From: Acidovorax sp.
GTDB taxonomy: Bacteria; Pseudomonadota; Gammaproteobacteria; Burkholderiales; Burkholderiaceae_C
Assembly (NCBI GenBank): GCA_031277855.1
Contig: JAITLO010000034.1
Location: 62,001-126,000 of the forward strand
Direction of reading: 5' to 3'
Length of the DNA: 64,000 nucleotides
This document shows positions 63,743 to 64,000 of this stretch, one piece after another (position 1 is the stretch's first letter; each line of letters starts with the position of its first letter). A program made the translations under genes and the position numbers. The notes beneath the pieces were generated by a model. The model searched no databases, was not told the DNA's origin, and saw only the letters and a list, made by a program, of their open reading frames with translations.

Positions 63743-63766
63743 AAAAAAGCCCGCGCGTGGCGGGCT
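63743..63766 (-). terminator. Intrinsic terminator of the right-end gene
   Basis: On the minus strand AGCCCGC, five-base loop, GCGGGCT and then a T run (plus-strand A at 63743-63748). It lies 32 bases past the stop of the gene at 63798. Confidence 0.8.
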
Positions 63767-63797
63767 GGTGAAGTGGGGTGGTTTGCCGTTGCTGGGC

Positions 63798-64000
63798 TTA
63801 AAACGGCTTGGTGCTCATGATGCCGGCCGTGGCCACGAGGAACAGCAGCTGCGCTGCCAGCAGGGTGCGGCGGGTGGCCGCAGCGGGGTCGTTGAGCAGG
63901 CGCTTGGAAAAGGTGGCACACAGGCCGTGCACCACAAACAAGACCAGGCCGATGTAGGGATAGACCATGTGCTGCCAGGGGCCGACAAAGGTGATGGCCA
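63798..64000 (-). CDS. Small membrane protein, N-terminus at or beyond the window edge
   Basis: About 67 codons readable, ending MSTKPF before TAA. The sequence starts AITFVGPWQHMVYPYIGLVLFV and has two hydrophobic stretches, VYPYIGLVLFVVHGLCA and LLAAQLLFLVATAGI, separated by a basic turn SKRLLNDPAAATRR, so a two-helix membrane protein. The preceding codon is cut (?TG), so it might be the start codon. I do not recognise the family. Ends with an intrinsic terminator. Confidence 0.6.
   Translation of the reverse strand, partial: AITFVGPWQHMVYPYIGLVLFVVHGLCATFSKRLLNDPAAATRRTLLAAQLLFLVATAGIMSTKPF

Noticed and set aside
1-64000. tRNA, rRNA, tmRNA genes and CRISPR arrays
   Set aside because: No cloverleaf-like or rRNA sequence was recognised by eye and no regularly spaced direct repeats; a covariance-model scan would settle this.

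Overview
The window is GC-rich DNA from a chromosome that looks betaproteobacterial (Burkholderiales, most likely Comamonadaceae, Comamonas-like). This is inferred from gene content (rimP-nusA-infB-rbfA-truB-typA, ratA-rnfH beside smpB, cysI-DUF934-cysH-cysD-cysN, Bug/TctC receptor, TrxR-type ferredoxin reductase) and from family resemblance of the proteins; no rRNA or tRNA gene is visible to confirm it. No CRISPR array, prophage, integrase or intact insertion sequence was seen.

Layout. 1-5.7 kb: yejABEF peptide ABC importer, its yejB/yejE junction split by repeats and an antisense DUF2127 gene. 6-14.6 kb (minus strand): alpha-2-macroglobulin with a CTEQ thioester motif, followed by penicillin-binding protein 1C. 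14.8-16.6 kb: lipocalin, a 53-residue basic protein and a thioredoxin-fold protein. 16.6-25 kb: translation/transcription operon rimP-nusA-infB-rbfA-truB-typA, behind a leader holding an intrinsic terminator. 25.1-28.1 kb: TerC/CBS/CorC membrane protein and a 3-hydroxyisobutyryl-CoA hydrolase-like enzyme. 28.4-34.6 kb: a D-amino-acid-derivative catabolic cluster: FAD amine dehydrogenase, N-acyl-D-amino-acid deacylase, RidA, LysR regulator, N-carbamoyl-D-amino-acid hydrolase and Bug-type receptor. 34.8-38.3 kb: a gene remnant, a chemoreceptor, smpB, ratA, rnfH. 38.4-42.5 kb: guaB and guaA with a Phd/PIN toxin-antitoxin module between them. 42.7-50.3 kb: a LacI regulator and a five-gene sugar-type ABC importer/kinase operon with a perfect 18-bp palindrome at its promoter; spot base counts are lower in GC than neighbours. 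50.8-56.5 kb: LysR regulator divergent from benzoylformate decarboxylase, aldehyde dehydrogenase and an MFS transporter. 56.5-63.6 kb (minus): sulfate assimilation genes cysI, DUF934, cysH, cysD, cysN, then fdxA and a ferredoxin reductase. A small membrane protein gene runs off the right end.

Themes. Three peripheral catabolic modules (D-amino-acid derivatives, an unidentified sugar or polyol, benzoylformate) are set among housekeeping operons. A composite GC-rich repeat occurs five times, each copy starting within a few to about 12 bases after a stop codon and in the same orientation as the gene it follows. The most testable points are this repeat, the operator of the toxin-antitoxin module inside the gua locus, the rimP leader terminator, the sugar operon palindrome, and the coherent D-amino-acid cluster. 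None is proven to be a new system; each is a sequence-based hypothesis.
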